From Fimbriimonas ginsengisoli Gsoil 348 (lineage in GTDB: Bacteria; Armatimonadota; Fimbriimonadia; Fimbriimonadales; Fimbriimonadaceae), in NCBI RefSeq assembly GCF_000724625.1, contig NZ_CP007139.1:3596001-3660000 (forward strand): a stretch of 64,000 nt of DNA, in the 5' to 3' direction. The notes below the pieces were generated by a model. That model saw nothing but the letters and a program-made list of their open reading frames with translations, had not been told where the DNA came from and did no database searches. Positions within the stretch are counted from its first letter, which is position 1. The number at the start of each line of letters is the position of its first letter. A program made the translations under genes and the position numbers. Shown one piece after another: positions 17,118 to 26,634 of this stretch.

Positions 17118-18350
17118 CTATGCAGACAGATGCCGGTACAGCTCTTGAACCTGATCTGCGTAGTGCCACTGCCGATAGCAAGAAAGAACCAGCTCGCGGT
17201 TCGCCTTTCCGATCTCGCGAACCTGATCTAGATTCGTAATCGCCCACCGGATCGCAGTTTCAAGGGCGCTCACGTCGCCGACGGGGACCACCGCACCGTG
17301 CACACGGTCCACCACGATGGAACCGGAATTACCGGTCGTAATCACATAACATCCCGCCGCAAGCGCCTCGAAGATGACACGGGCGGAGCCCTCGACCAGG
17401 GATGGGAAGACGAAGATGTCGTTTGCCGCCATCTTTTTTGCCAGGTCACCACGCGATAGAAATCCGAGCGCGGTGACGCGCGGGTCGCGCAAAAATTCCC
17501 TCACCCCCTCCCCAGAAGCTTCGTCGATGTGCGAGGCGATCTCAAAGGTCCACGGCAGTTCGGGAATGCGGGACATCGCCTCCACCAGTTCGGGCGCTCC
17601 TTTTCGTTTGCTGTAAGAGCCGGCAAAGAGAAGCCGCGCCGATTCCGGCGCGGCTTCTCGCTTTGGAATACGCTCTAAAAATTGCTCGTCGACGCCCAGA
17701 TAAACGACGGTGACCTGGTCGTCGCTCCAACCTTGGCTCAGCATGGTCGCCTTGACGAAGTCGGAGTTGACCAACACATGGTCTGCCGCCTCGATGTCGG
17801 CCAGGATAAGACGCTCGACCGGGTTCGTCGGCTCGGGAAGGGCTCCCTCGGGAAACCTTCCCATGTGCCCCATCATGTATTCGAGCACCTTCGGGTGGGC
17901 GATCGAATGGTCGCAGAGCGCTACCATTCCAGCCTTTTTGGCCTCCGTAACCGATGCTCCGCCATATCCGGCGCGATAGTGGTACACCCCTTTTTTTGCA
18001 TTTTTTGCGATAAAGCGTCCGGCGCGGTGGCCGTATCGGGAGTAAGACTGGGCTTGCAGTTTCTGGGCCAGGGTATGAAGGCGGCTTGATTTTCGGAGTG
18101 CTCGCGACACGTGATAAAGCGACTCCTCTTTCCAAAAAGCCAGGATCGCGCGTTCCGGGAGAGACTCTTCCCGCTGCTGGAGCCGCTGTAGGCGCCCGGT
18201 CTTTTTCGCCGGCAATCTCGACACGAGACTTCCGAAGCGCCCAACCGGATAGGAGCCGGTTATAAAACGAGATAAGCCGTCTCGTTTTGCAAGCTCCGAT
18301 GCCAAGACACTAAGGTGGAATTTTCCGTATCCGTTTGAAATAATGACCAC
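17118..18350 (-). CDS. Glycosyltransferase family 4
   Basis: A 410-residue GT-B glycosyltransferase. GTG 18350 is preceded by GGAGGT. The donor domain has LLFAGSYSKRKGAPELVEA and NDIFVFPSLVEGSARVIFEALAAGCYVITT, the E(x7)E signature. It is the third gene of a run with the Wzx flippase and acetyltransferase (18366-20266), with a 15-bp gap, and converges on the NeuA fusion. Confidence 0.88.
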   Translation of the reverse strand: MVIISNGYGKFHLSVLASELAKRDGLSRFITGSYPVGRFGSLVSRLPAKKTGRLQRLQQREESLPERAILAFWKEESLYHVSRALRKSSRLHTLAQKLQAQSYSRYGHRAGRFIAKNAKKGVYHYRAGYGGASVTEAKKAGMVALCDHSIAHPKVLEYMMGHMGRFPEGALPEPTNPVERLILADIEAADHVLVNSDFVKATMLSQGWSDDQVTVVYLGVDEQFLERIPKREAAPESARLLFAGSYSKRKGAPELVEAMSRIPELPWTFEIASHIDEASGEGVREFLRDPRVTALGFLSRGDLAKKMAANDIFVFPSLVEGSARVIFEALAAGCYVITTGNSGSIVVDRVHGAVVPVGDVSALETAIRWAITNLDQVREIGKANRELVLSCYRQWHYADQVQELYRHLSA

Positions 18351-18365
18351 GGCGACCTCCGAAAC

Positions 18366-18860
18366 CTACTCTAGAAATTCACCGAGGACGGCGATCCTCT
18401 CGATCGCGTCGGCGTCTCTTTCCGATGTCCGTATCAGTTTCGCGGGAATTCCGACCGCGGTAGCTCCATCGGGCACGGAACGGATAACCACCGCATTGGC
18501 TCCGATAACGGCTCCCGGGCCAATCGTCAACTCGCCCGATGCGATAACTTTCGCTCCAGCTCCGATCACTACACCGTCTCCGATTCGGATATTCGCCGAG
18601 ACAACCTCTCGCCCTTTCCGCACGTTTTGGCCGAGAACGACATGGGGAAGGATCATTACGTCGTTACCGATCTCAACCGCCGCATTCATAATGACGCCGT
18701 TTCCATAGTCGGGAAGCCGAAATCCGGTGCCGATCGAAACCTGAGGCGGAATGCTACAACCGCTTAGAAAATAGTTGAGGCGGTATACGAGCCGGGCGAT
18801 ACGAACCGCACCCATCAGGTGAAGCCGTCTCGAAAGGCGATAGAGAATGATCGGGTTCAT
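18366..18860 (-). CDS. CysE-like hexapeptide acetyltransferase
   Basis: 164 residues from ATG 18860, in ATGA overlap with the flippase stop. An N-terminal helical region (NPIILYRLSRRLHLMG) precedes a left-handed β-helix (IGTGFRLPDYGNGVIMNAAVEIGNDV, IGDGVVIGAGAKVIA, IGPGAVIGANAVV) ending GIPAKLI. This is the serine O-acetyltransferase-like arrangement often found in capsule loci, where it acetylates sugars rather than serine. Substrate unknown. Confidence 0.85.
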   Translation of the reverse strand: MNPIILYRLSRRLHLMGAVRIARLVYRLNYFLSGCSIPPQVSIGTGFRLPDYGNGVIMNAAVEIGNDVMILPHVVLGQNVRKGREVVSANIRIGDGVVIGAGAKVIASGELTIGPGAVIGANAVVIRSVPDGATAVGIPAKLIRTSERDADAIERIAVLGEFLE

Positions 18861-20266
18861 GAGGTGAAGTTCGCTGAAGACACTCTCTCCTGGGGACGAA
18901 ACACCTTCTTCGTGAGATACCAATACATCGGCAGTGCGACGATCGACACGTACAGGGTGCTACTGGCCCATGCCACACCGGACAATCCAAACGTTCTCGC
19001 AATCATGGGTTTCACCGAAAAACCGATAAGAACATACAGCCCCATCAGGAGAATTTGGAACTTAATCTTGCTCAGCGAAGAGAGCAACACGCCGGTCGGG
19101 CCGACGAAGCTATCTACGATTAGCCAAATGCCCCTGGCGATCAAAACGCTAAGAGGAACCGTCAAGTGGCCTTCCGTCCAGACCCTGATGATCCAAGGGC
19201 TCAGAAGTACGAGAATCGGCGCTACGATCGAGCACACGATCAGCGCTCCAATAATCGACCGCGTATATGTGCGCCTCACCCATTCGTGATCACCCCGAGC
19301 GTGCGATTCGCGATAAGCGGGCCACAAGGCATTGATAAACATCGTAATAAGCGTCTGAACCACGTTGAATAGTCGGACGCCGGTGGAGTAGATCGCCACC
19401 GCGATTCCGCCCATCACCCCGCCGAGGATAACGTTGTCCATGTTGTTGCACGTGGATGCCGCCACCTGGAGGAGGCAAAAAAGCACTCCCTCGTTCAAAA
19501 GCGCGGTCGCCACGCTTCGTTTCACGGCTCCGAAAGATGGCGTGAGGTCGGGCTCTCGGGCGAAAAAAGTGGCGAAATTGAGTGCCGTCGAGATAAGAGG
19601 TATCCCGGAATAGGCGAGTACAAGAATCGGAAGCGGCGCACGGAAATAGACTGCGCACAGAATTCCCATCAGCGACCCGATTCCTCCCACCAACTGCCAC
19701 ATGTAGGTGACGTGTCCGCGCTGCAATCCAATCTGGATTCGCTGGACAATATCCATGGGCAAGTTGATCAAGATGCAAGCTAGGCATACATAGACGGCTA
19801 GCGAAGCTTCGCGCAGTACGGCAGGGCTTGATGTCTTAATCAGCGGAAACTGGACGTTCAAGGCGACGAGGCCGATCAGGACCAGTGACAACACAGATCC
19901 GATGCACAGCAAGAGCATGAAGGCGCTCGATATCGCGATATGCATCCGCTTTCGGTCCTGAGCGCCATTGGCGTCCGCCACCTGGTTGAGAAGGCCGATA
20001 CCCATGCCGAGGTCGGCAAACGCCATCATCGCCACGAAGGAGCTGACCGTCATCCAGACTCCATACCGCTCGGGGCCAAGGTAGTGAACGGTCAACGGTA
20101 CGGTCACTACGAGTGAGACTGCCGAAACGAGCTTCACCAGGAGGGCCGAGAACGCCACGAGAGTTGCCCGCTTAACCCGCTGCTTTCCGCGATCATGCGC
20201 ATCCACGCGATCGGTGGGTGCCAAGGTAGGAGGGGCAATGCCTTCTAGATCCGACATGCGTGTCAC
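18857..20266 (-). CDS. Wzx-type polysaccharide flippase
   Basis: A MOP-superfamily transporter of 469 residues with about twelve hydrophobic segments. It should flip undecaprenyl-linked repeat units across the inner membrane for polymerisation by the Wzy-like protein. The N-terminal motif VTVPLTVHYLGPERYGVWMTVSSF is typical of oligosaccharide flippases. The start is GTG 20266 or ATG 20257; no strong ribosome-binding site precedes either. First gene of a three-gene minus-strand run. Confidence 0.88.
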   Translation of the reverse strand: MTRMSDLEGIAPPTLAPTDRVDAHDRGKQRVKRATLVAFSALLVKLVSAVSLVVTVPLTVHYLGPERYGVWMTVSSFVAMMAFADLGMGIGLLNQVADANGAQDRKRMHIAISSAFMLLLCIGSVLSLVLIGLVALNVQFPLIKTSSPAVLREASLAVYVCLACILINLPMDIVQRIQIGLQRGHVTYMWQLVGGIGSLMGILCAVYFRAPLPILVLAYSGIPLISTALNFATFFAREPDLTPSFGAVKRSVATALLNEGVLFCLLQVAASTCNNMDNVILGGVMGGIAVAIYSTGVRLFNVVQTLITMFINALWPAYRESHARGDHEWVRRTYTRSIIGALIVCSIVAPILVLLSPWIIRVWTEGHLTVPLSVLIARGIWLIVDSFVGPTGVLLSSLSKIKFQILLMGLYVLIGFSVKPMIARTFGLSGVAWASSTLYVSIVALPMYWYLTKKVFRPQERVSSANFTS

Positions 20267-20600
20267 AAGGTTCTAAGTGAACTTCAGCGACACTGCCTCA
20301 GTTTGCAATCGTATTTTGCAAGCGGGTTTTCTCGTCCAATCCGGATCGGAGCGAGAAGCGATTCTGGATCTCCGTAGAGTGGGCGTATCATACCACGCCT
20401 TTTGAGAGTCTACAAGACCCGATTTGAGATTGATTTCCGGTTTTTCGCGTCCGCTTCAGAGGCAATTGGCCCGGTCAAAGGCTCTCAGGGAGGCCTTACG
20501 AAAGAATTCGCGATCCTTCGCTAGAAACATTTATTAGACAAATTTTTCGCACCCTTTGCGGGGAGCGAATGTTCTACTATACTAATCTCAAGCGGCAAAG
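20267..20600. other. Divergent regulatory region between wzx and wza-like genes
   Basis: A 334-bp AT-richer gap with promoters for both sides. A small hairpin GGCGT/ACGCC (20382-20399) is followed by four Ts. The plus-strand promoter is listed separately. No small gene is convincing. Confidence 0.5.
20556..20583 (+). promoter_or_regulatory. Promoter of the export operon
   Basis: TTGCGG (20556-20561), 16-bp spacer, TATACT (20578-20583). The same two hexamers occur at 44845-44873. Transcription should begin near 20590, shortly before ATG 20601 or 20622. Confidence 0.55.
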
Positions 20601-20621
20601 ATGGCGCAAGGTCTCGGATCT

Positions 20622-21764
20622 ATGCGAAAGTCTTTCTCGCTATCGTTCATCTGTTTGCTGGCGGCAAGCAGCTTCCCTCAGTCGAATCCCGACGCGGACC
20701 AATACCGGCTCGGGCCCGAAGATGCCATCAGCGTCTCGGTGCTTAAGCACCCGGAATTTTCCGGCGACTTCCTTGTTCCGGCGAACGGGGTGATCCAGTT
20801 CCCGGTCGCGGGCGGCCTCAAGGTTTCCGGTCTATCGCTTGCCGAAGTCAGGAAGCAGCTCACCGAAAAACTCAAGGCTCGGCTGCTAAAACCGGAGGTT
20901 TCCGTGACCCTCAAAATGGCAAGGGTCCAGCGCTTCTACGTCCTTGGCGACGTCAAAGGGCCGGGGATTTACGATGTCAAGCCCGGCTGGGGTGTGGCCG
21001 AGGCGCTGAGCGCGGCCGGGGGGTTGGGCGCCGACGTCCAGCAGAAGGATGTTCGCGTTACGATCGAGAAGGCCGGCACGGGCGAGAAGATCCGGGTCGG
21101 ATTGCCACAAGCCTTGAGCGACGGTGCCGCTAAAGTCGCTCCCGGCGATATCGTCCGATTCGACGCCGTTCAAAAATTGCCGGTTTACGTCTCCGGCAAG
21201 GTAAGGAATCCGGGACTCTATCGACTGCGGGAGGACGCGACCGGGCTGCTGGCGGCCATCGCCGAGGCGGGCGGACCCACCGAGGACGCCTCCATCGCCA
21301 AGGTGCGGGTGGTCCACGTCAACGGCGGAGAAGATGTGGTCGACCTCGTCCCGACGCTCGTGAGAGGCGAGTCCTCGACCCTTCCGGTGCTCGCATCGGG
21401 CGATATGGTCATCGTGCCGGAGGCAACCAGCAAGTTCGCCATTCTCGGGTTCGTAAGCAAGCCCGGATACTACGCCATTCCCGAAGGGCGGCTCTACACG
21501 CTGAGCGATGCCGTCGCCTTGGCGGAAGGAGCCGATAAGCGCGGCCGGCTCTCCAAGGTTGGCTTGGTGAGAACCGAAAACGGAAAGCAGACCCGGTCCA
21601 TCTACGACCTCGGACGGTTTCTGCAAAAGGGGGACTCGTCTCAGAATCCTGCCCTTCGGCCGGGGGACGTCGTGTACGTTCCGGAGACTAACCGAGCGGA
21701 GCTTGGAACGATTCTAAGTGCCATCTCCACCTCGGCTCTGCTCTTCAACGTGTTCAAGCACTAG
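20622..21764 (+). CDS. Wza-like polysaccharide export protein (Poly_export/SLBB)
   Basis: Outer-membrane or periplasmic exopolysaccharide channel. ATG 20622 is preferred over 20601 because it starts a clean signal peptide (RKSFSLSFICLLAASSFPQ). The mature chain has the Poly_export domain (YRLGPEDAISVSVLKHPEF, VPANGVIQFPVAGGLKVSGLS) and several SLBB-like repeats (VLGDVKGPGIYDVKPG, VSGKVRNPGLYRLRE, ILGFVSKPGYYAIPEG), each followed by a GD-containing segment. No convincing lipobox is seen, unlike E. coli Wza. It is 20 bp upstream of the tyrosine-kinase gene, its usual partner. Confidence 0.88.
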   Translation: MRKSFSLSFICLLAASSFPQSNPDADQYRLGPEDAISVSVLKHPEFSGDFLVPANGVIQFPVAGGLKVSGLSLAEVRKQLTEKLKARLLKPEVSVTLKMARVQRFYVLGDVKGPGIYDVKPGWGVAEALSAAGGLGADVQQKDVRVTIEKAGTGEKIRVGLPQALSDGAAKVAPGDIVRFDAVQKLPVYVSGKVRNPGLYRLREDATGLLAAIAEAGGPTEDASIAKVRVVHVNGGEDVVDLVPTLVRGESSTLPVLASGDMVIVPEATSKFAILGFVSKPGYYAIPEGRLYTLSDAVALAEGADKRGRLSKVGLVRTENGKQTRSIYDLGRFLQKGDSSQNPALRPGDVVYVPETNRAELGTILSAISTSALLFNVFKH

Positions 21765-21784
21765 CCCCGAAAAGTATCGAACAG

Positions 21785-24001
21785 ATGACAAATCCCAAGC
21801 GAATTACGGACGACCTTCGGTCGGGCGGCGGTTACGACGTTGACGAGCAGGAGAGAACGGAGCTCTTGCATTACGGAGGGGTCCTGCGTCGCCGGTGGCC
21901 CGCCATGCTCGTGGTCGCCTTGGCCGTTTTCGGCCTCGTGGCCGCTTACACCATGCTGCAGCGAAAAGTGTACGAGGCATCTACGAAGCTCGTCGTGGTC
22001 ACAAAGGGGGCATCGATCGGCGGCGGAGATACTCTCCTCGCGACGCTCGGCGCGATCCGGCAGAGCCGGACGGTGGACACCCAGGTCGAAATCATCAACA
22101 GCTTCGACCTCATCGACCGGGCGTTCCGAACCATGACTCCGGCCGAGCGAATGAACGGTTTCAAATCGCTCACCGCGCCCGCCTGGTCCTATGAGATCAA
22201 GAGCCGAGCGGAAACGGACGTGATCTTGATCGATTCGCGTTCGTTCCGCCCCGATTTGGCGGCCCGATTCGCCAACGCCATCGCCCAGACTTACTTAGAC
22301 GAGGACCTGAAGCGAAACAGCCAGGCAACTCGCCAAGCGTGGGAATACGTTCAGCGGGAGATGGCGACGTCGCGTAACCAGCTCGCCATCGCTTCCGCCG
22401 ATCTCGCACACTATAAACAAAAGACCGGCCTGGTCGCTGCCGCCGACCAGGTGAGCGGCCTCGCAAAGGCCGAGCTCGAGGTCCAGGGATCGCTCGATTC
22501 TTCGCGAGCCGACATGCTCGCGGCGGAGCGAAACCTCGCCCGGCTGAAAGGCCAGCTTCGAGCCCTGAGTCCCGAAATCGATTTCCAGCGGACTATTGCG
22601 GAGAACCCCGAGTTCGCTCTCGTTCGGGCGAACGTGCTTCAACTGGAGGGACGGCTGGTCGAGCTATCGCAGGAGTTCACTCCCAACTCGCCTGAGGTCA
22701 CCCAGGTCAAGCAGGAGCTGCAGGTCCAGAAAGACAAGCTCAAGGCATTGGCACGGACCACCGTTTCCACCGAGGAAAAGGTTCGTAATCCCCTCCTGGA
22801 CAAGCTTGCCTCCGACTACGCAGAGGCGACCGCGACCCAGGTTGTCGCGTCGGAGCGGGCGAAGGCCTTGGGCGGCCAGCTCGTAAAAGATCAGGCCGCG
22901 CTTCGACAATATCCCGAGCAAGAGAGGCATCTCGCAGAGCTGCAACAAAGGGTCGACGTTCTTTACCGCACGTTCAACATGCTCTCGGACCGGTATTACG
23001 CCTTGCTGATCGAGTGGCGTTCCAGCCTGCCCAACGGCCTCGTCGCGGCGCTCGCAAGGCCGCCCAGCGCTCACTCGTCGCCGCGCACCTCGCTCAATCT
23101 GACGTTCGGAATCATCATCGCCCTTGTCCTCGGTCTGGGTGTCGGGGTGCTTCTCGAAAGGCTCGATACGAAACTCCACAGCCCCGAGGAGGCGGAGCGA
23201 GCGACCGGGCTTCCGGCGCTCACCTTTGTTCCGGAGGCCACCACGTCTGGAGACCGGCTCCTGCTGGGCGAGGCGCAACCAAGCCACGCCTTCATCGAGA
23301 GCTTCCGTTTGCTTCGGAACAATATCGCCTTTGCGGTTCCCGACAAGGACCTCCGGGTGGTCGCCGTTACCAGTGCGGCGATGGCCGAAGGTAAGTCGAC
23401 GATCTCCGTCAACCTCGCCATTGCGATGGCGATGGATGGGAAACGAGTTCTCATCATCGACGCCGACCTCCGGCGTCCGACCGTCCACAAATGGGTCGGC
23501 ATGACGAACGAGAAAGGATTCACCTCGGTTGTTCGGGGAGTTTCCTCGCTTAGCGACGCGGTTCGATCGACTCAGTGGGACGGTTTGCAAGTGCTCCCGT
23601 CGGGGCCGCTTCCGCCCGATCCGACGGAGTTCTTAAACTCGCACCGCAGTAAAGACGTCTTTCAGCTCGCGGCGAACGAATACGACGTCGTCGTGGTCGA
23701 CGCGCCCCCTTGTACCGGTCTCAGCGATATGCAGGTCATTAGCACGATCGTGGACGGAGTGGTCTTGGTGGCAGCTCTGGATTCCACGTCCAAGCCGATG
23801 ATGCACGCCACCATGCGCATGCTCCGCCAGGCGGGGGCGCCTCTTCTCGGGTTAGTGATCAACCGTATCAAGCACTCGAACAAGGGGTACTACGGCTATT
23901 ACGGTTACTACGGATACTACGGATACAGTTCCTACCAAGACGATCCCGCGGCGGAGGAGAAGGTGGCAAAGACCAAGCGATCCCGAACCAGCAAGAAATA
24001 A
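21785..24001 (+). CDS. Wzc-like chain-length regulator and tyrosine autokinase
   Basis: A polysaccharide co-polymerase with a BY-kinase, 738 residues. A Wzz-type N-terminus has a membrane helix (about 38-58) and a long periplasmic coiled coil (about 190-400), with the second helix near 440. The cytoplasmic kinase shows Walker A AEGKST (about 532), Walker A' VLIIDADLRRP (about 560) and Walker B VVVVDAPP (about 637). Residues about 700-717 form a Tyr cluster (GYYGYYGYYGYYGYSSY), the expected autophosphorylation site. It probably controls Wzy/Wza export and is reversed by the CpsB-like phosphatase next door. Confidence 0.93.
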   Translation: MTNPKRITDDLRSGGGYDVDEQERTELLHYGGVLRRRWPAMLVVALAVFGLVAAYTMLQRKVYEASTKLVVVTKGASIGGGDTLLATLGAIRQSRTVDTQVEIINSFDLIDRAFRTMTPAERMNGFKSLTAPAWSYEIKSRAETDVILIDSRSFRPDLAARFANAIAQTYLDEDLKRNSQATRQAWEYVQREMATSRNQLAIASADLAHYKQKTGLVAAADQVSGLAKAELEVQGSLDSSRADMLAAERNLARLKGQLRALSPEIDFQRTIAENPEFALVRANVLQLEGRLVELSQEFTPNSPEVTQVKQELQVQKDKLKALARTTVSTEEKVRNPLLDKLASDYAEATATQVVASERAKALGGQLVKDQAALRQYPEQERHLAELQQRVDVLYRTFNMLSDRYYALLIEWRSSLPNGLVAALARPPSAHSSPRTSLNLTFGIIIALVLGLGVGVLLERLDTKLHSPEEAERATGLPALTFVPEATTSGDRLLLGEAQPSHAFIESFRLLRNNIAFAVPDKDLRVVAVTSAAMAEGKSTISVNLAIAMAMDGKRVLIIDADLRRPTVHKWVGMTNEKGFTSVVRGVSSLSDAVRSTQWDGLQVLPSGPLPPDPTEFLNSHRSKDVFQLAANEYDVVVVDAPPCTGLSDMQVISTIVDGVVLVAALDSTSKPMMHATMRMLRQAGAPLLGLVINRIKHSNKGYYGYYGYYGYYGYSSYQDDPAAEEKVAKTKRSRTSKK

Positions 24002-24022
24002 GTTGCACCGTCACTCGCCGGG

Positions 24023-24805
24023 CTACTTTCGAAGCAGCCGGGAAAGCCACCCTTTTTGCTCCGGTTGGGGTGGCGCGGCGGGTAATTCGGGCAGAGCCTC
24101 GCCCTGGAGAACCTGAGCGGCGCTTCGGCGGGTAAGCAGGTCTACGTATTCCGCGCCCAGGGTAGGAACGAGCATGGCGTATGCCGTTCCTAGCACCGGT
24201 TCGCTGCTGGCTCGATGCCCGTCCGAGGCTAGGAAGTGCGCCCATCTTCGCCGGAGGATGAGCTTTGCGACTTCGATCGCCCTCGGACCGTATTTCCCGA
24301 CAAGACTTCGTGCGTTCACTTGGCACACGATTCCTCGCTGCAGGTACTCCTGCAGCCGATCCGGCTCCTCTTGAAACGGAGCGCACCGCTCCGGATGGGC
24401 GAGGATCGGAACGATCCCTCGCACCTGGATCTCGTATAGGATCTGGTCGAAGTCGTGCGGCAGCGATCCCATCGGGAGGTCGACCAGCATGTGCCGCCCC
24501 TTTCCGGCCAGGGTAATGGAGACGCCTTTATCCATCGCCTCGAACATGGCGGCCGTGGGGTAGATCTCTCCGCCCGGATAGATCTCCGCCTCAATTTCCG
24601 CATCCGAAACGACCCGATTCAGTCGCTCGACACGCTCGCCGACGTCTCGCAACCGGTCATAGTCGCGGCGTTCGATGAAGTGCGGGGTCGCGATGAAAGC
24701 TCGTGTGCCGCCCTGCACCTCTTTACGAATCAGCGCGATCGCCTCTTCATCGCTCTGGGCTCCATCGTCGACGCCCGGGAGGATGTGGCAATGAATATCG
24801 ATCAA
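24023..24805 (-). CDS. CpsB/YwqE-type protein-tyrosine phosphatase
   Basis: A PHP-fold metal-dependent phosphatase of 260 residues that would dephosphorylate the Wzc-like kinase. The metal site shows DIHCHILPGVDDGA at the start, TPHF, and ILAHPERC, with SDGHR near the C-terminus. It starts at TTG 24805. A TAAAAT box lies about 8 bases upstream, hinting at a leaderless or very short leader. It is convergent with the kinase gene (21-bp gap), so the two are on opposite strands although functionally paired. Confidence 0.92.
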   Translation of the reverse strand: MIDIHCHILPGVDDGAQSDEEAIALIRKEVQGGTRAFIATPHFIERRDYDRLRDVGERVERLNRVVSDAEIEAEIYPGGEIYPTAAMFEAMDKGVSITLAGKGRHMLVDLPMGSLPHDFDQILYEIQVRGIVPILAHPERCAPFQEEPDRLQEYLQRGIVCQVNARSLVGKYGPRAIEVAKLILRRRWAHFLASDGHRASSEPVLGTAYAMLVPTLGAEYVDLLTRRSAAQVLQGEALPELPAAPPQPEQKGWLSRLLRK

Positions 24806-24990
24806 CGGGCATCATTTTACGCGCCTTTGATTGCCACCGAAACCCGGCAAAACTTTCTGGTCACGCAGAACGGCTCATGCGCCGAATAAACGTAAGTCAA
24901 TCGCCTCATTTTGCCGTTAGAACCGTCGAACCTGCGGAGACGGCGGAACAAGGCCCTACCTTAAGTCGTACAATCGCTTGGAAGGAAACG

Positions 24991-25206
24991 ATGCAACGAA
25001 GCACGATCCGTTTAAAAGGCAATAACCTCGGCCTCTCCGGTCGAACCGATCGTCCCGGCAATCCGCGCGGGACTCACGACACATCTTGGTGGAACCGGCT
25101 AATCTCCCGGTTCGTCATGGATGCCCCGCCCGATTGGGACGTGCACCCAGACGCCGTCGAAAGACTCGCCTCCCGAGCCACCCCATCCGAACCGACTGCA
25201 AACTAG
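24991..25206 (+). CDS. Small hypothetical protein, 71 residues
   Basis: ATG 24991 follows a strong GGAAGGA, and a TACAAT box lies at 24969-24974. The product is basic at the start (QRSTIRLKGNNLGLSGR) and has an amphipathic WWNRLISRFV segment followed by an acidic stretch (DAPPDWDVHPDAVERL). A bidirectional terminator follows 17 bp after the stop. The control signals make it look like a real gene. No family recognised. Confidence 0.6.
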   Translation: MQRSTIRLKGNNLGLSGRTDRPGNPRGTHDTSWWNRLISRFVMDAPPDWDVHPDAVERLASRATPSEPTAN

Positions 25207-25223
25207 TCGAAATAGAGTAAAAA

Positions 25224-25255
25224 GACGGCTCCGGAGAAGAATCTCCGGGGCCGTT
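25224..25255. terminator. Bidirectional intrinsic terminator
   Basis: A 14-bp stem: GACGGCTCCGGAGA, loop AGAA, TCTCCGGGGCCGTT, with two G-U pairs. A-rich sequence lies on the left and TTCTTT on the right, so it can stop transcription from both the 71-residue gene and the convergent FrhB-like gene. Confidence 0.85.
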
Positions 25256-25257
25256 CT

Positions 25258-26634
25258 TTACGTCAGTCCCCAGCGATCCAGAAGCTTGCCAAGCTCGCCA
25301 CGGGAGTAGGCGAGGGCGTGGTAGAACGTCATTGCCGATTTGCTCCATCGGATGAAGAGAATCGGATTTCCGGTTCGTTGGGTAAGCCAAAAGATCCGGT
25401 GGCTCCACCGGGAGACGAGAGCGCGGGTCCGGTAGATTAGCCGACGGCGACGCGACTCGGGGGCGGCGGGGCGCACCCGCTTGACGGACTTGAGCCCCGT
25501 TTTTGGCCAAGTCAACCTATAGGAAAGCCCCTCGCGCCTCTGCCGAAATCCGGCGGCTTGCGTCGCTACCACGAATTCTTCGTCGACCGGCTCGAGGCAA
25601 AGGCGGCCATCCTCGATGGCTGCTTGAATCAAGTCGTTTACCACCGGCGAGCGGGTGACGATGACATTGGTTCCTCTCCCGTCGGACGTGTACGGTTCGA
25701 CCCAGGCGTCGCCGAAGGAGATATCCGCGGTTTCGGCGATAACGTCGTCGCAGAAGTTGCACGCCTCGTATTGAAAGAACCCCGAGCCCCAGTCGCCGTC
25801 GACAAGATTCCACCAGTCGCGCTTCTGGATTGAACCGTCCTTCAGGGTCAGCTCGGCAGTATAGGTGCTCGCGGGACGAGTGACGTCCTTCTTGCGGAAC
25901 TCGACCGCCTGCACCTCCTCAATCGGGACATTCATTTGCATGGCGAACGACTCGACGAAACGAGCGCTCTTCATGTGGCCGCAGAACAAACCGAGCGTAA
26001 ATGCGATCCGCTCCCGCAGCAGCGGATCTTGACGTCGAAGAAGCTGGACGGCCTTGATAAAGCAGGGAACACCGACCACCGCGTAGCGTCCGGGGTTCGC
26101 CCGGATCTCCCGAAGGATCTCCGACATTTCGACCGGGTAATAGCGAGACTTAGCCCCCTCCCGAATCTCGTCCGGCGATCGCGAAATCCGGTATCGGAAG
26201 AAACGTCCGTCGGTTTCCGGCTCGGCGACGGGTGCGACGTGGGCGGCGCCGTCGATAAGCCCTCGACGCATCAGCTCTTCCAATACCCAACTGACCATTC
26301 CGCCGGAACTGCCTCGCTCGCGAAAGCCACCGGTCGCAACATAGCCGACATGAGCGGCGATAAAGCGTCCGATGGTTTCGTGAGGCTCGGCGGCGGGGAA
26401 GAGGTCGGCGGCGATTTGGTCCTCGTTGGAGGCGGAGGGGGAAAAGGGGCAGGTGCGCGCCAAGACCTCGGAACGGCTCCGCATCCAGTGCTGGTCCCCG
26501 GTGGGATGGAACTGCCCGTAGGGATCGAAATCCATCCGGGTAGCAGGTGAATTCGATTGGGCTACACAGCTTCCGCAGCCGATGCAGAGGCCGGAGCGCA
26601 CGACTCGAAGGGGGCTTAGCGACTTCTCACGCAT
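25258..26634 (-). CDS. FrhB-family (F420 hydrogenase β-like) iron-sulfur protein
   Basis: 458 residues from ATG 26634, overlapping the pyruvyl transferase stop by 8 bp. The N-terminus has a ferredoxin-like cluster motif (CIGCGSC, later CPFS), and a second Cys group appears as CNFCDD. The middle matches the coenzyme F420 hydrogenase/dehydrogenase β-subunit domains (GSSGGMVSWVLEELM, GVPCFIKAVQLL, GLFCGHMKS, ISFGDAWVEPY). In exopolysaccharide loci this family is repeatedly found beside polysaccharide pyruvyl transferases; its reaction there is not established. The cofactor is probably a flavin plus FeS. Confidence 0.85.
   Translation of the reverse strand: MREKSLSPLRVVRSGLCIGCGSCVAQSNSPATRMDFDPYGQFHPTGDQHWMRSRSEVLARTCPFSPSASNEDQIAADLFPAAEPHETIGRFIAAHVGYVATGGFRERGSSGGMVSWVLEELMRRGLIDGAAHVAPVAEPETDGRFFRYRISRSPDEIREGAKSRYYPVEMSEILREIRANPGRYAVVGVPCFIKAVQLLRRQDPLLRERIAFTLGLFCGHMKSARFVESFAMQMNVPIEEVQAVEFRKKDVTRPASTYTAELTLKDGSIQKRDWWNLVDGDWGSGFFQYEACNFCDDVIAETADISFGDAWVEPYTSDGRGTNVIVTRSPVVNDLIQAAIEDGRLCLEPVDEEFVVATQAAGFRQRREGLSYRLTWPKTGLKSVKRVRPAAPESRRRRLIYRTRALVSRWSHRIFWLTQRTGNPILFIRWSKSAMTFYHALAYSRGELGKLLDRWGLT

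Noticed and set aside
22664-23590. 308-residue antisense ORF inside the Wzc-like gene
   Set aside because: High-GC shadow of a well-supported gene; no motif or ribosome-binding site.
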